From Bacteroidota bacterium (lineage in GTDB: Bacteria; Bacteroidota; Bacteroidia; Sphingobacteriales; Sphingobacteriaceae): a stretch of DNA of 64,000 bases. This document shows, piece after piece, positions 51,115 through 59,835 of the stretch. Position numbers and translations under genes: made by a program. The stretch covers positions 1-64,000 of the forward strand of contig JAFDZM010000104.1 of assembly GCA_018266915.1 (NCBI GenBank). Reading direction: 5' to 3'. A model generated the notes under the pieces. It saw only the letters and a list, made by a program, of their open reading frames with translations. It ran no database searches and was not told the DNA's origin. Positions within the stretch are counted from its first letter, which is position 1. Every line of letters starts with the position of its first letter.

Positions 51115-52005
51115 ATGAAGTATCAAAAATTTGTATTCGCCTTTTTATTAAATTATTGTGCAATATCCGTTGCATCTGCACAGCAATTGTATGATACTAC
51201 AGCTAAACCAAAGCTAATCTCAAAGCAATTCAGCTTTACAGAGGGGGCATCTGTTGATAAAGCAGGTAATGTGTTTTTTACCGATCAACCTAATAATAAA
51301 ATATGGGAGTACAACGGGGACGGTAAGCTTTCTGTTTTTATGGAAGATGCGCTGCACTCTAATGGTACTTATTTTGACAGCAAAGGCAATCTGGTTTCTT
51401 GTGCGGAAACTAAAGATCAGTTGATCGCTATTAGTCCGAAAGGTAAAGTCGAGGTTCTGGCAAATGATTATGACGGTCATCGTTTGAATGGGCCTAACGA
51501 TATATGGGTAGCCCCGAACGGGAATATATATTTTACCGATCCCTATTACCAGCGTGATTTTTGGGACAGGAAAAAGCCGGATATAGATGGGCAGAATGTT
51601 TATTTTTTAGCCAAGGGCAGCGATAAGCCCGTAATCGTTGTTTCTGACATGAAAAAGCCCAACGGCATAGTCGGTACACCTGATGGAAAGTATCTCTATA
51701 TCGCCGATATAGAAGCTAACAAGACTTATAAATATACTATTGCACCGGATGGAAGCCTGGCTGACAAAAAGTTGTTTGTCGAACAAGGCTCCGATGGCAT
51801 GACGTTGGATGAACGCGGTAATGTGTACTTAACCGGCAATGGCGTTATTATCTACAACCCGCAGGGTGTTAAAATTGCCCACATAAAAATTGACGAACCG
51901 TGGACCGCAAACCTCTGCTTCTGCGGAAAAAATAAAGACCACCTGTTCATTACCGCATCAAAAGCCATCTACATTTTACATATGAATGTAAAAGGAGTAG
52001 AGTAA
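51115..52005 (+). CDS. SMP-30/gluconolactonase-like protein, exported
   Basis: A 296-residue six-bladed propeller with signal peptide (SVASAQ). Motifs TEGASVDKAGNVFFTDQPNN, LNGPNDIWVAPNGNIYFTDP and EQGSDGMTLDERGNVYLTG are those of sugar lactonases and place the metal ligands Glu, Asn and Asp. It would open sugar-acid lactones in the periplasm; the neighbouring fucosidase makes a fuconolactone-type role conceivable but unproven. Confidence 0.9.
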   Translation: MKYQKFVFAFLLNYCAISVASAQQLYDTTAKPKLISKQFSFTEGASVDKAGNVFFTDQPNNKIWEYNGDGKLSVFMEDALHSNGTYFDSKGNLVSCAETKDQLIAISPKGKVEVLANDYDGHRLNGPNDIWVAPNGNIYFTDPYYQRDFWDRKKPDIDGQNVYFLAKGSDKPVIVVSDMKKPNGIVGTPDGKYLYIADIEANKTYKYTIAPDGSLADKKLFVEQGSDGMTLDERGNVYLTGNGVIIYNPQGVKIAHIKIDEPWTANLCFCGKNKDHLFITASKAIYILHMNVKGVE

Positions 52006-52053
52006 AGCTTCTTAATTATTGACTAATCCGGTAGAATTTATCAATTTTGTTGC

Positions 52054-52506
52054 ATGGAAAACAATATGCAATGCCCGGTAGATTTTGTGCCGATGAATGA
52101 GAATAAGGCGCGGCTTACTGCTCTCTTCGTTTTAATATTATGTATTGTATTTCTGTTTACTAACTGGTGGATCATTATCGCTTTCCTGGTTGTCGATTTT
52201 TTGTTGAGAGCTAATAACCTTGGGAAATATACCTTGCTTGCCATATTAAGCGATGTTATAATCAATCAGCTAAAAATAAAGAATAAACCTACAGACCGTG
52301 CCCCTAAGCGATTTGCCGCTGGGGTAGGGTTGGTATTTACAATTGGTGTATTGATTTTGACCTTGCTGAAACTCGACACAGCGACACTGATAGTTATCTT
52401 AGTGCTGATTTTTTTCGCTTTTTTAGAATCATTTATTGGCTTCTGCGCGGGATGTTATGTGTACAGTATCTTAAATATGATCGTTAAATCATTTAGAAAC
52501 AATTAA
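52054..52506 (+). CDS. DUF4395 membrane protein
   Basis: A 150-residue protein with the DUF4395 opening NMQCPVDFVPMNENKARLTA and about four membrane helices (TALFVLILCIVFLF, IIAFLVVDFLLRA, GVGLVFTIGVLILTLL, LIVILVLIFFAFLESFIGF). The CPVD and FCAGC cysteines are characteristic. Function is not established; members often lie near thiol or sulfur genes, and here a peroxiredoxin-like gene follows. Confidence 0.83.
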   Translation: MENNMQCPVDFVPMNENKARLTALFVLILCIVFLFTNWWIIIAFLVVDFLLRANNLGKYTLLAILSDVIINQLKIKNKPTDRAPKRFAAGVGLVFTIGVLILTLLKLDTATLIVILVLIFFAFLESFIGFCAGCYVYSILNMIVKSFRNN

Positions 52507-52559
52507 TTACATAAGGGAATATTTTTTCAATAAATACTACTAAATAGGTAGATAATATA

Positions 52560-52567
52560 TACATTTG
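52560..52567 (+). promoter_or_regulatory. Probable -7 box of the peroxiredoxin-like gene
   Basis: TACATTTG, a perfect TAnnTTTG, 29 bases before the ATG at 52597. The -33 TTG is not clear. Confidence 0.4.
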
Positions 52568-52596
52568 CCTTGTCGATTTACTTAAATGAATTGGTT

Positions 52597-53262
52597 ATGT
52601 TATCAGCACTAAAAATAAACAGCTTTCCGTACTTTGATCTGTCTGAGATTGAAGCTGACCGGGATTTGACCTTCAGATCATTTCAAAAATATGAGCCTGT
52701 AAGATCGGGGGATGTATTACCGGATTTTTCCTTAGAAAAAGAGCAGGGTAGGTGGCAGCAGTTTTTTAACGGCGCTGAAACTCACGGCCCGGTTTTATTT
52801 CATCAGCTATTGAATAAACCATTGGTGATCGGGTTTTACTCATATCAATGGCAACAATATGGAATCGACCTATTGAAACAGTTAAGTTCATTGCAGAATG
52901 ACATTGCTGCTAACAACGCAAGCCTTTTAATTATCAGCTCAGAAAAAGACAGGAAGCTGGAGAAATTGATATGGGATAATAACCTATCACTTAATTTTTA
53001 TTTTGATAAGGATAAACAAATCGCCGAGAAATTCAGGATATATTCAGAGCATGACCCGATCTGGAACAAGTTCTCGGGCATTGATACCAATGTTCCTTTA
53101 TTGGCTACTTATGTGGTGTCAGCAAGCGGCCAGATTGAATACGATCATATCGACCCTGACTTTTCAAAAACATTTCCAACAAATGAAATTATTTCCGCTG
53201 TAAAAAAAGTTAGTAGCCAGCAGAATAATATACGAAATATACGCAGGTCGGCGGGACGGTAA
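52597..53262 (+). CDS. Peroxiredoxin-like (AhpC/TSA-fold) protein lacking all cysteines
   Basis: A 221-residue protein with the thioredoxin/AhpC fold outline: GDVLPDFSLEKEQGR, LLNKPLVIGFYSYQWQQYGI, LLIISSEKDRKLEK and YFDKDKQIAEKFRIYSEHDP. In active relatives the third segment reads FYRGxWCPYC; here W-Q-Q-Y-G replaces W-C-P-Y-C and no cysteine occurs anywhere, so thiol peroxidase activity is excluded. It may be a structural, regulatory or sensor form. I start at the ATG at 52597; a TTG 27 bases earlier is possible. Confidence 0.75.
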   Translation: MLSALKINSFPYFDLSEIEADRDLTFRSFQKYEPVRSGDVLPDFSLEKEQGRWQQFFNGAETHGPVLFHQLLNKPLVIGFYSYQWQQYGIDLLKQLSSLQNDIAANNASLLIISSEKDRKLEKLIWDNNLSLNFYFDKDKQIAEKFRIYSEHDPIWNKFSGIDTNVPLLATYVVSASGQIEYDHIDPDFSKTFPTNEIISAVKKVSSQQNNIRNIRRSAGR

Positions 53263-53331
53263 AAAAAGTACTGTTAAACGACCGGTATTAAGAGACTATT
53301 TAGGTAGTGATTTCTTAGTTTTTTTGGTTTA

Positions 53332-53360
53332 ACAACGGAAGCCGGGGTGGTTTCCGTTGT
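53332..53360 (+). terminator. Weak terminator hairpin after the peroxiredoxin-like gene
   Basis: ACAACGGAA (53332-53340) pairs with TTCCGTTGT (53352-53360). Only TT follows, so termination is uncertain; it ends six bases before the tRNA-like gene. Confidence 0.4.
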
Positions 53361-53366
53361 TTCTAC

Positions 53367-53437
53367 AGTCGGGTGACCGAGTGGATAGGCGATGGTCTGC
53401 AAAACCTTTTACGGCAGTTCGAATCTGCCCCCGACGT
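53367..53437 (+). tRNA. tRNA-Cys (anticodon GCA), with three stem mismatches
   Basis: The 71-base stretch folds as a cloverleaf. The T arm is perfect (GGCAG-TTCGAAT-CTGCC), the D region ACCGAGTGGATAGGC is typical of tRNA-Cys, and the anticodon loop CTGCAAA gives GCA. Mismatches: A1-G72 in the acceptor stem, A10-C25 in the D stem and T28-T42 in the anticodon stem. The discriminator is T or U and CAA, not CCA, follows, so CCA would be added after transcription. It could be the true tRNA-Cys or a decaying copy. Confidence 0.7.
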
Positions 53438-53551
53438 CAATTTCTTCTTAAAAACTTTTTAAAAAACATATTTGGATAAGGCTTGTTTTGAGCGAAATCC
53501 TTATGTTTTATTAAGATAATATTAATAAATATTATTTCGACTCAAAAAAAG

Positions 53552-53581
53552 TTGTTCCCAAATGTAATTTAGTTAATATTG
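53552..53581 (+). promoter_or_regulatory. Candidate promoter of the pentose-phosphate operon
   Basis: TTG at 53552-53554, 19-base spacer and TAATATTG at 53574-53581 (one mismatch to TAnnTTTG), giving a leader of about 170 nt before ppgK. A second perfect -7 box, TAACTTTG, lies at 53691-53698 without a matching TTG; either or both may be used. Confidence 0.5.
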
Positions 53582-53761
53582 CACCCACCAACTACCGGTC
53601 ATAGGGCAATTTATAACTATGCACATATAAAAATTACTTTATCAAGATAAAAAACTTTGCTCTTAAAATAGAGTTAACCAATGTATATCCTAACTTTGAA
53701 TATCAATCTACCGGGCTATAAAATTACCTATAGAAAACACGCTTAACCCCTTAAACACTAC

Positions 53762-54520
53762 ATGGAAAAAAAAGCTGCATCATCACCCAAATTCCTGTCA
53801 ATTGATATTGGTGGGTCGCATATAAAAGCTACTATATTAAATGACAAAGGTGACCTGCAAATGGACTACGACAAGATACCAACGCCTATGCCGGCAAGCC
53901 CTGAAAATGTGGTTAATACTATTAAAAAGTTAGTAAAAGGTTTCCCGGCATATGACAACATCTCAGTAGGTTTTCCTGGTTATGTTAAACATGGAGTGGT
54001 TAAAACGGCGCCTAACCTGGGAACTGATTTCTGGAAAGATTTCGATCTGAGTAAAAAGCTTGAAAAGGAACTGGGTAAACCTACACGCGTGGTAAATGAT
54101 GCCGATATGCAAGGCCTTGGAATAGTTAGTGGAAAAGGCCTGGAAATGGTGATAACATTGGGAACCGGGTTTGGTACAGCTTTATTGGTAGATGGTCAGT
54201 TAATGCCGCACTTGGAATTAGCACACCACCCCTTTGCCAAAGGAAAAACCTACGATCAATATGTAGGTGAAAGGGCATTAGAAAAAGAAGGGCTGGATAA
54301 GTGGAACCGCCGCATGAAAAAGGTGCTGAAAACCTTGAAAACAGTAATCAATTATGATATCTTATATATAGGCGGCGGAAATTCAGATAAACTGAAATTT
54401 AAGCTGGATAAGAACATGAAGCTGGTTACCAACCAGGATGGTATTAAAGGAGGATCGCGTTTGTGGCTGAAAGATACCAGGCAGGATCTGATCACTTCGG
54501 TACCGTCAACAATTAGTTAA
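53762..54520 (+). CDS. ppgK: Polyphosphate glucokinase (ROK family)
   Basis: A 252-residue ROK kinase that phosphorylates glucose with polyphosphate (and often ATP). The phosphate-binding loop is SIDIGGSHIKATI, the sugar site includes SVGFPGYVKHG and VVNDADMQGLG, and GTGFGTALLVDG is the second phosphate motif. The short length and missing ROK zinc motif are typical of PPGK rather than regulatory ROK proteins. It heads a seven-gene operon and delivers glucose-6-phosphate to Zwf. A PPK2 gene elsewhere in the window handles the same polymer. Confidence 0.9.
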   Translation: MEKKAASSPKFLSIDIGGSHIKATILNDKGDLQMDYDKIPTPMPASPENVVNTIKKLVKGFPAYDNISVGFPGYVKHGVVKTAPNLGTDFWKDFDLSKKLEKELGKPTRVVNDADMQGLGIVSGKGLEMVITLGTGFGTALLVDGQLMPHLELAHHPFAKGKTYDQYVGERALEKEGLDKWNRRMKKVLKTLKTVINYDILYIGGGNSDKLKFKLDKNMKLVTNQDGIKGGSRLWLKDTRQDLITSVPSTIS

Positions 54521-54556
54521 TCAATTCAAATCAATCATTCATCTATAGTTAAAAAT

Positions 54557-56560
54557 ATGGATTCAACTACAAAAAGCATTGAACAGTTAAGTATCGATAC
54601 CGTAAGGGTATTGTCAGCCGATGCAGTACAAAAAGCAAATTCAGGACACCCTGGTACACCGATGGCTATAGCGCCGATTGGGCATGTGCTTTGGTCGCAA
54701 TTTATGCACTACAACCCGAAGAACTCGCACTGGGCCAACCGCGACAGGTTTATTTTATCTGCAGGTCACGCATGTATGTTTCAGTATAGTTTTTTATACC
54801 TGACAGGCTATGATATTACCATGGACGATCTTAAAAGCTTCAGGCAATTACATAGCAAAACTGCGGGTCACCCTGAATACGGTCTTTTAGACGGTATAGA
54901 AGTGACAACTGGTCCTCTGGGTCAAGGTTTTGCCAATGGTGTTGGTTTTGCTATAGGTCAAAAATATCTTGCAGCGCGTTATAATAAGCCTGGGTTCGAT
55001 CTTTTCAACTATAAGATTTATGCTGTTGTCAGTGATGGAGACCTGATGGAAGGTGTTGCATCAGAGGCAGCTTCATTAGCGGGTCATTTGGAGTTGGGTA
55101 ATATTATTTATATCTATGATGATAACCACATCTCGATTGAAGGCGATACCGATATTACCTTTAATGAAGATGTCGCCGAACGTTTTGAAGCGTATGGCTG
55201 GCACGTACAGGTAGTGAATGATGTGAATGATATTCATGCCTTATCTAATGCTATCAATAATGCGAAGATTGAAGTAAGCAAACCATCGCTGATTAAAGTA
55301 CGCTCACACATTGCTTACGGTAGCCCGAATAAGGTAGATACGGCAGGTGCGCATGGTTCGCCACTCGGTGCTGACGAAATAAAACTGGTTAAACAGTTCT
55401 TTGGCTTTGACCCTGAGCAATCATTTGTTGTGCCGGAAGAAGTATTGAACTACTATCGTAAATGCGGTGAAAAAGGTGCCGGTACTGAACAGAAATGGAA
55501 TGACCTGTATAAAGCCTACAAAGAGAAATTCCCTGAATTAGCCGCTGAATACGAACAGGCTACTAGTGGTGAATTACCAAAAGGATGGGATGCGAACCTG
55601 CCCGTGTTTAAACCAGAAGGTAAAATGGCTACCCGCCAGGCATCAGGTAAAGTGCTGAATGCTATTGCAGGTAAATTGCCTACTCTGATAGGTGGCGCTG
55701 CCGATTTGGCGCCATCAACAGAAACCAATATGAAAGAATATGATTCTTTCACTGTTGAAAAAAGAGACGGCCGTAATTTCCACTTCGGTATCCGCGAGCA
55801 TGCGATGGGTTCAGCTCTAAATGGAATGGCTTTAACAAAAGGTATTATTCCATTTGGTGCTACCTTCCTGATGTTCTCAGAATATATGCGCCCTCCGATC
55901 CGTTTGGCTGCCATCATGAAAATCAGACCGATATTTGTTTATACACACGACAGTATTGGTTTGGGCGAAGATGGCACTACTCACCAGCCAATTGAACAAC
56001 TGATTTCACTGCGCTCTATTCCAAATATCGTGGTGCTTCGTCCTGCAGATGCGAACGAGACAGCGCAGGCATGGCGTGTAGCTCTTGAGCATAAAGATGG
56101 CCCGGTTGTATTGGTGTTCACACGCCAGGGATTACCGATTCTTGACCAGGATAAATATGGAAAAGCGACCCAATTAGAAAAAGGTGCTTATATCGTTTCT
56201 GATTCAGAAAAAGCACCTCAGGTGATCCTGATCGCAACAGGATCTGAAGTATCGTTGATTATGTCTGCACAAGCTAAGTTGGCTGAGCAAGGTATTCAGA
56301 CCCGCGTAGTAAGTATGCCGTCATGGGAACTGTTCGAAAAACAGGATGCTGCCTACAAAGAAAAAGTATTCCCTAAAGCCATCAAAAAACGTTTGGCTGT
56401 AGAAATGGGCTCTCCACTAGGCTGGCATAAATATGTGACCGACGAAGGCGATGTTCTGGCGATGCACACATTCGGAGAATCAGCGCCTGCCGAAGAGCTT
56501 TATAAGGAATTCGGTTTCACAGTTGAAAACGTTGTAAACAAAGCAAAAGCCTTATTATAA
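54557..56560 (+). CDS. tkt: Transketolase
   Basis: A 667-residue thiamine-diphosphate enzyme of the non-oxidative pentose branch. SGHPGTPM carries His31, the TPP motif is VSDGDLMEGVASEAASLAG, and the pyrimidine-domain Glu lies in HFGIREHAMGSALNGMAL. The phosphate-site motif SIGLGEDGTTHQPIEQ is intact. It is preceded by ppgK (36-base gap) and followed by a heptad array and tal. Confidence 0.96.
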   Translation: MDSTTKSIEQLSIDTVRVLSADAVQKANSGHPGTPMAIAPIGHVLWSQFMHYNPKNSHWANRDRFILSAGHACMFQYSFLYLTGYDITMDDLKSFRQLHSKTAGHPEYGLLDGIEVTTGPLGQGFANGVGFAIGQKYLAARYNKPGFDLFNYKIYAVVSDGDLMEGVASEAASLAGHLELGNIIYIYDDNHISIEGDTDITFNEDVAERFEAYGWHVQVVNDVNDIHALSNAINNAKIEVSKPSLIKVRSHIAYGSPNKVDTAGAHGSPLGADEIKLVKQFFGFDPEQSFVVPEEVLNYYRKCGEKGAGTEQKWNDLYKAYKEKFPELAAEYEQATSGELPKGWDANLPVFKPEGKMATRQASGKVLNAIAGKLPTLIGGAADLAPSTETNMKEYDSFTVEKRDGRNFHFGIREHAMGSALNGMALTKGIIPFGATFLMFSEYMRPPIRLAAIMKIRPIFVYTHDSIGLGEDGTTHQPIEQLISLRSIPNIVVLRPADANETAQAWRVALEHKDGPVVLVFTRQGLPILDQDKYGKATQLEKGAYIVSDSEKAPQVILIATGSEVSLIMSAQAKLAEQGIQTRVVSMPSWELFEKQDAAYKEKVFPKAIKKRLAVEMGSPLGWHKYVTDEGDVLAMHTFGESAPAEELYKEFGFTVENVVNKAKALL

Positions 56561-56595
56561 GATATGAGATTTGAGATGTGAGAAATGAGATTTTG
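56561..56595. repeat. Five heptads immediately after tkt
   Basis: Units GATATGA, GATTTGA, GATGTGA, GAAATGA, GATTTTG begin on the base after the tkt stop codon. No clear complementary right arm. Confidence 0.7.
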
Positions 56596-56649
56596 TTTCG
56601 TGTCTCTGTCTGAATTTATTTATTAAAGAAAAATAGAAGGAAAATAATC

Positions 56650-57744
56650 ATGGCAACTAATAGAGTAAAACAAATCCACAGTTTCGGTCAGAGCATCTGG
56701 CTTGATTTTATTAATCGTGAGATCATCAAATCTGGTGAATTAAAGAAACTGATAGATGAAGACGGTGTAAGAGGGGTGACCTCAAACCCGGCTATTTTTG
56801 AAAAAGCCATTACCAGCAGCTCAGATTATGATGCTGATATAGCAGAATTAGCCAAAACTACTAATGACGATGAAGAGATATTCTTTGGCATCGCAGTTAA
56901 GGATATCCAAAATGCAACTGACCTTTTTAAAGGTGTTTATGAGGAGTCAAAAGGTGTTGACGGCTATGTAAGTCTCGAGGTTTCTCCGTTTCTGGCACTT
57001 AAAGAAAAAGAAACGGCAGAACAAGCTGAACATTTATGGAAAGCCGTTGACCGCAAAAACGTAATGATCAAAATTCCGGGTACTAAACCGGGTTTGGGCG
57101 CTATCCGCAGTTCAATAGCAAAAGGTATCAATATCAACGTTACTTTATTGTTCGGCTTACCTCGTTACGAAGAGGTAACTGAGGCATATATCTCAGGTCT
57201 TGAAGATCATTTAGCCGCGGGGCATTCAATCGGCCATATTTCATCGGTAGCCAGCTTCTTCCTGAGCCGTATCGATGTGTTGGTTGATCCATTGCTGGAC
57301 GAAAAAGGTGCTCCTGAATTAAAAGGAGAAGTAGCTATCGCATCAGCTAAAAAGGCATACGAGATATACAAAAGAGTATTCAGCGGCCCTCGTTGGGAAA
57401 AATTAGCTGCACAAGGAGCACAGCCACAACGTTTATTGTGGGCAAGTACAAGCAGCAAGAACCCTGCATTTAAGGATACCAAATATGTAGAGGCATTAAT
57501 CGGTCCGGATACAGTTGATACCGTTCCATTAGAAACTATTGAGGCTTTCCGTGATCATGGTATAGCTGCAAATACATTAGAAGTAGGTCTTGACCATGCA
57601 ACTGCTGTATTGGAAAAATTGAAAGCGATTGGTATTGACATCGATAAAGTTGCACAGCAACTGGAAGATGAAGGTATTGATAAGTTCAATAAACCGTTTG
57701 AAAAACTATTGCAAGCAATTGAAGGCCAAAAAGTTAAAGTCTGA
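56650..57744 (+). CDS. tal: Transaldolase
   Basis: A 364-residue transaldolase of the long (TalAB-like) class transferring a dihydroxyacetone unit. SIWLDFINREIIKSGELKKL and GVRGVTSNPAIFEKAI open the barrel; the Schiff-base Lys is in NVMIKIPGTKPGLGAI. LLWASTSSKNP and FRDHGIAANTLEVGL are family motifs. There is no fused glucose-6-phosphate isomerase. The HAD gene starts five bases after its stop. Confidence 0.95.
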   Translation: MATNRVKQIHSFGQSIWLDFINREIIKSGELKKLIDEDGVRGVTSNPAIFEKAITSSSDYDADIAELAKTTNDDEEIFFGIAVKDIQNATDLFKGVYEESKGVDGYVSLEVSPFLALKEKETAEQAEHLWKAVDRKNVMIKIPGTKPGLGAIRSSIAKGININVTLLFGLPRYEEVTEAYISGLEDHLAAGHSIGHISSVASFFLSRIDVLVDPLLDEKGAPELKGEVAIASAKKAYEIYKRVFSGPRWEKLAAQGAQPQRLLWASTSSKNPAFKDTKYVEALIGPDTVDTVPLETIEAFRDHGIAANTLEVGLDHATAVLEKLKAIGIDIDKVAQQLEDEGIDKFNKPFEKLLQAIEGQKVKV

Positions 57745-57749
57745 TTGCT

Positions 57750-58379
57750 GTGGAGACATTAGCTATAAAATTCCTATTTTTTGATATAGGAGGCATATTG
57801 CTCACCAATGGCTGGGGACATGAGTCTCGCCAGGAGGCCGCAAGATTGTTTAACCTTGATTACAAGGAATTAAGCGATCTGCATACCTTCATTTTCAATG
57901 TGTATGAAGCTGCAGGTGTAGATCTGGATGAATACATTGACACGGTAATTTTTAATCGTCCGCGCGATTTTACCCGTGAGGACTTTAAAAATTTCATGTT
58001 CGAGCAATCAAAGGAGCTGCCTGATATGCTTGCCTGGTTAAAGGAATGGAAGAAAGATTGCGGCTTCCGGATCATATCTATTAACAATGAGGGCAAAGAG
58101 CTGAATGATTACCGAATCAAAAAGTTTAAGCTTCACGAATGCTTTGATGCATTTGTATCCTCGTGTGAAGTAGGTATCCGCAAACCTGATCCTGCAATAT
58201 TCAGGCTGGCGATGGGCATAGCAATGGCACAACCACAAGAATGTGTTTACTTCGATGACAGGAAGATGTTTGCGCTTGCTGCCGGAAAACTCGGTTTACG
58301 CGCTTATCAGCATACCAGCTTCGAAACAACAAAGAAAATTTTAGAAGATTTAAAAAAAGAAAACTCAAACCAAAAATGA
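57750..58379 (+). CDS. HAD-superfamily phosphatase of the YihX-like type
   Basis: A 209-residue HAD hydrolase in the pentose-phosphate operon. Motif I is FFDIGGILLTN (D-x-G form, as in YihX-like phosphatases), motif II SINNEG, motif III CEVGIRKPDPAIF and motif IV YFDDRKMFALAA. The helical cap has RQEAARLFNL. YihX-type enzymes dephosphorylate sugar phosphates. Position between tal and gnd, with an ATGA overlap into gnd, suggests a role tied to this pathway, such as removing a damaged or side-product sugar phosphate; that is inference. GTG start. Confidence 0.85.
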   Translation: METLAIKFLFFDIGGILLTNGWGHESRQEAARLFNLDYKELSDLHTFIFNVYEAAGVDLDEYIDTVIFNRPRDFTREDFKNFMFEQSKELPDMLAWLKEWKKDCGFRIISINNEGKELNDYRIKKFKLHECFDAFVSSCEVGIRKPDPAIFRLAMGIAMAQPQECVYFDDRKMFALAAGKLGLRAYQHTSFETTKKILEDLKKENSNQK

Positions 58380-59803
58380 GCACAACATCAAATAAATATG
58401 CCTTTGGCATGATTGGCCTGGGTGTTATGGGCCGGAGTTTATTGCTTAACATGGCCGATCATGGTTATGCCGTGGCAGGACATGATAAGGACGCTTCGAA
58501 AGTAAACTCGCTGAATGAAGAAGGAAAAGAAAAGGATGTGCAGGGTTTCAGTGATGCAAAAGAATTTATCGATAGTTTGACTAAACCACGCGCAATCATG
58601 ATGCTGGTACCTGCCGGTAAGATAGTTGACGCAGTTATAGAAGAAATGACCCCACTGCTGGAAAAAGGGGATATATTGATAGATGGCGGTAACTCACACT
58701 TTACCGATACCAACCGCCGTGTGGAAGAACTGGAGGCAATAGGTCTGCATTTCTTTGGCATGGGGGTTTCAGGCGGTGAAGAAGGTGCACGCCGTGGCCC
58801 AAGCATGATGCCGGGTGGCGACAAGGAAGCCTACAATGTAATGAAGCCTATTTTTGAGGCTATTGCAGCAAAAGTTGATGGTGCCCCATGCGTAACCTAC
58901 ATTGGTCCCGGTGCATCAGGCCACTTTGTGAAAATGGTGCATAATGGTATAGAATATGGCTTGATGCAGTTAATTGCTGAGGCATACGAGATCATGAAAA
59001 AAGGTCTGCAAATGGATAATGCTGCTATTGGTGAAGTATTCGCCAAATGGAATGCTGGCCGTTTGCAATCTTTCTTGTTGGATATCACTAAAGATATTTT
59101 CCACTACAATGCTCCGGGAACAGATCATTTGCTGATAGACGATATTAAAGACGAAGCCAAAGCAAAAGGTACAGGTAAATGGACCTCGCAAATAGCGATG
59201 GATTTACAGGCGCCAATCCCAACTATCGATAGCTCAGTGTCTATGCGCGATCTTTCTAAATACAAGGAGTTGCGCGTCCAAGCAGGCGCTTTATATGGTG
59301 ACGGTGAAAAGGCCTTGGATGTTGATACCGATTCATTTCTTGAATCATTAGAACAGGCATTCTATTTTAGCATGATCGTTTCTTATGCACAAGGTATGCA
59401 CCTGCTTTCAAGAGCCTCAGAGGAATATAAATACGATTTGAAACTGGGCGAGATCGCAAAAATCTGGCGCGGTGGATGTATCATCCGTTCTGCATTTTTA
59501 AATGATATTTTCAAAGCGTACGAAAAGAATCCGGCATTGGCTCACTTATTATTGGATGACAGCATTCATGCAATAGTATCAGAAGCAGTCAATGGTTCCC
59601 GCACTGTGTTATCGGCAACTATTGCTGCCGGTATAGCTGCGCCATGCTTCACAGCATCTATAAGCTATTTCGATAATTTTATTAATAAACGTATGCCATC
59701 AAACCTTATCCAGGCTCAGCGCGACTACTTTGGAGCGCACACTTATGAGCTTATCGGAAAAGAAGGCGTATTTCATACTCAATGGGCTGAAAAACAATCG
59801 TGA
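58376..59803 (+). CDS. gnd: 6-Phosphogluconate dehydrogenase, decarboxylating
   Basis: A 475-residue enzyme oxidising 6-phosphogluconate to ribulose-5-phosphate. GLGVMGRSLLLNMADHGYAV is the NADP-binding loop; GVSGGEEGARRGPSMMPGG, KMVHNGIEYGLMQ (catalytic Lys) and IIRSAFLNDI are family motifs. Length matches the dimeric form. Overlaps the HAD gene by ATGA and the zwf frame by GTGA. Confidence 0.96.
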   Translation: MSTTSNKYAFGMIGLGVMGRSLLLNMADHGYAVAGHDKDASKVNSLNEEGKEKDVQGFSDAKEFIDSLTKPRAIMMLVPAGKIVDAVIEEMTPLLEKGDILIDGGNSHFTDTNRRVEELEAIGLHFFGMGVSGGEEGARRGPSMMPGGDKEAYNVMKPIFEAIAAKVDGAPCVTYIGPGASGHFVKMVHNGIEYGLMQLIAEAYEIMKKGLQMDNAAIGEVFAKWNAGRLQSFLLDITKDIFHYNAPGTDHLLIDDIKDEAKAKGTGKWTSQIAMDLQAPIPTIDSSVSMRDLSKYKELRVQAGALYGDGEKALDVDTDSFLESLEQAFYFSMIVSYAQGMHLLSRASEEYKYDLKLGEIAKIWRGGCIIRSAFLNDIFKAYEKNPALAHLLLDDSIHAIVSEAVNGSRTVLSATIAAGIAAPCFTASISYFDNFINKRMPSNLIQAQRDYFGAHTYELIGKEGVFHTQWAEKQS

Positions 59804-59835
59804 CTAACAAACCCATATTCAACCGTAAAACTACC

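Larger units (their letters stand above)
53263..53761. other. Non-coding region with tRNA-Cys-like gene and operon promoter
   Basis: 499 bases without a coding gene. In order: a 9-base stem (53332-53360), the tRNA-Cys-like gene (53367-53437), AT-rich sequence, promoter candidates at 53552-53581 and 53691-53698, then the ppgK start at 53762. I see no other conserved structure. Confidence 0.6.

Noticed and set aside
55516..55917. 133-codon minus-strand frame within tkt
   Set aside because: Antisense shadow inside transketolase with no independent support.
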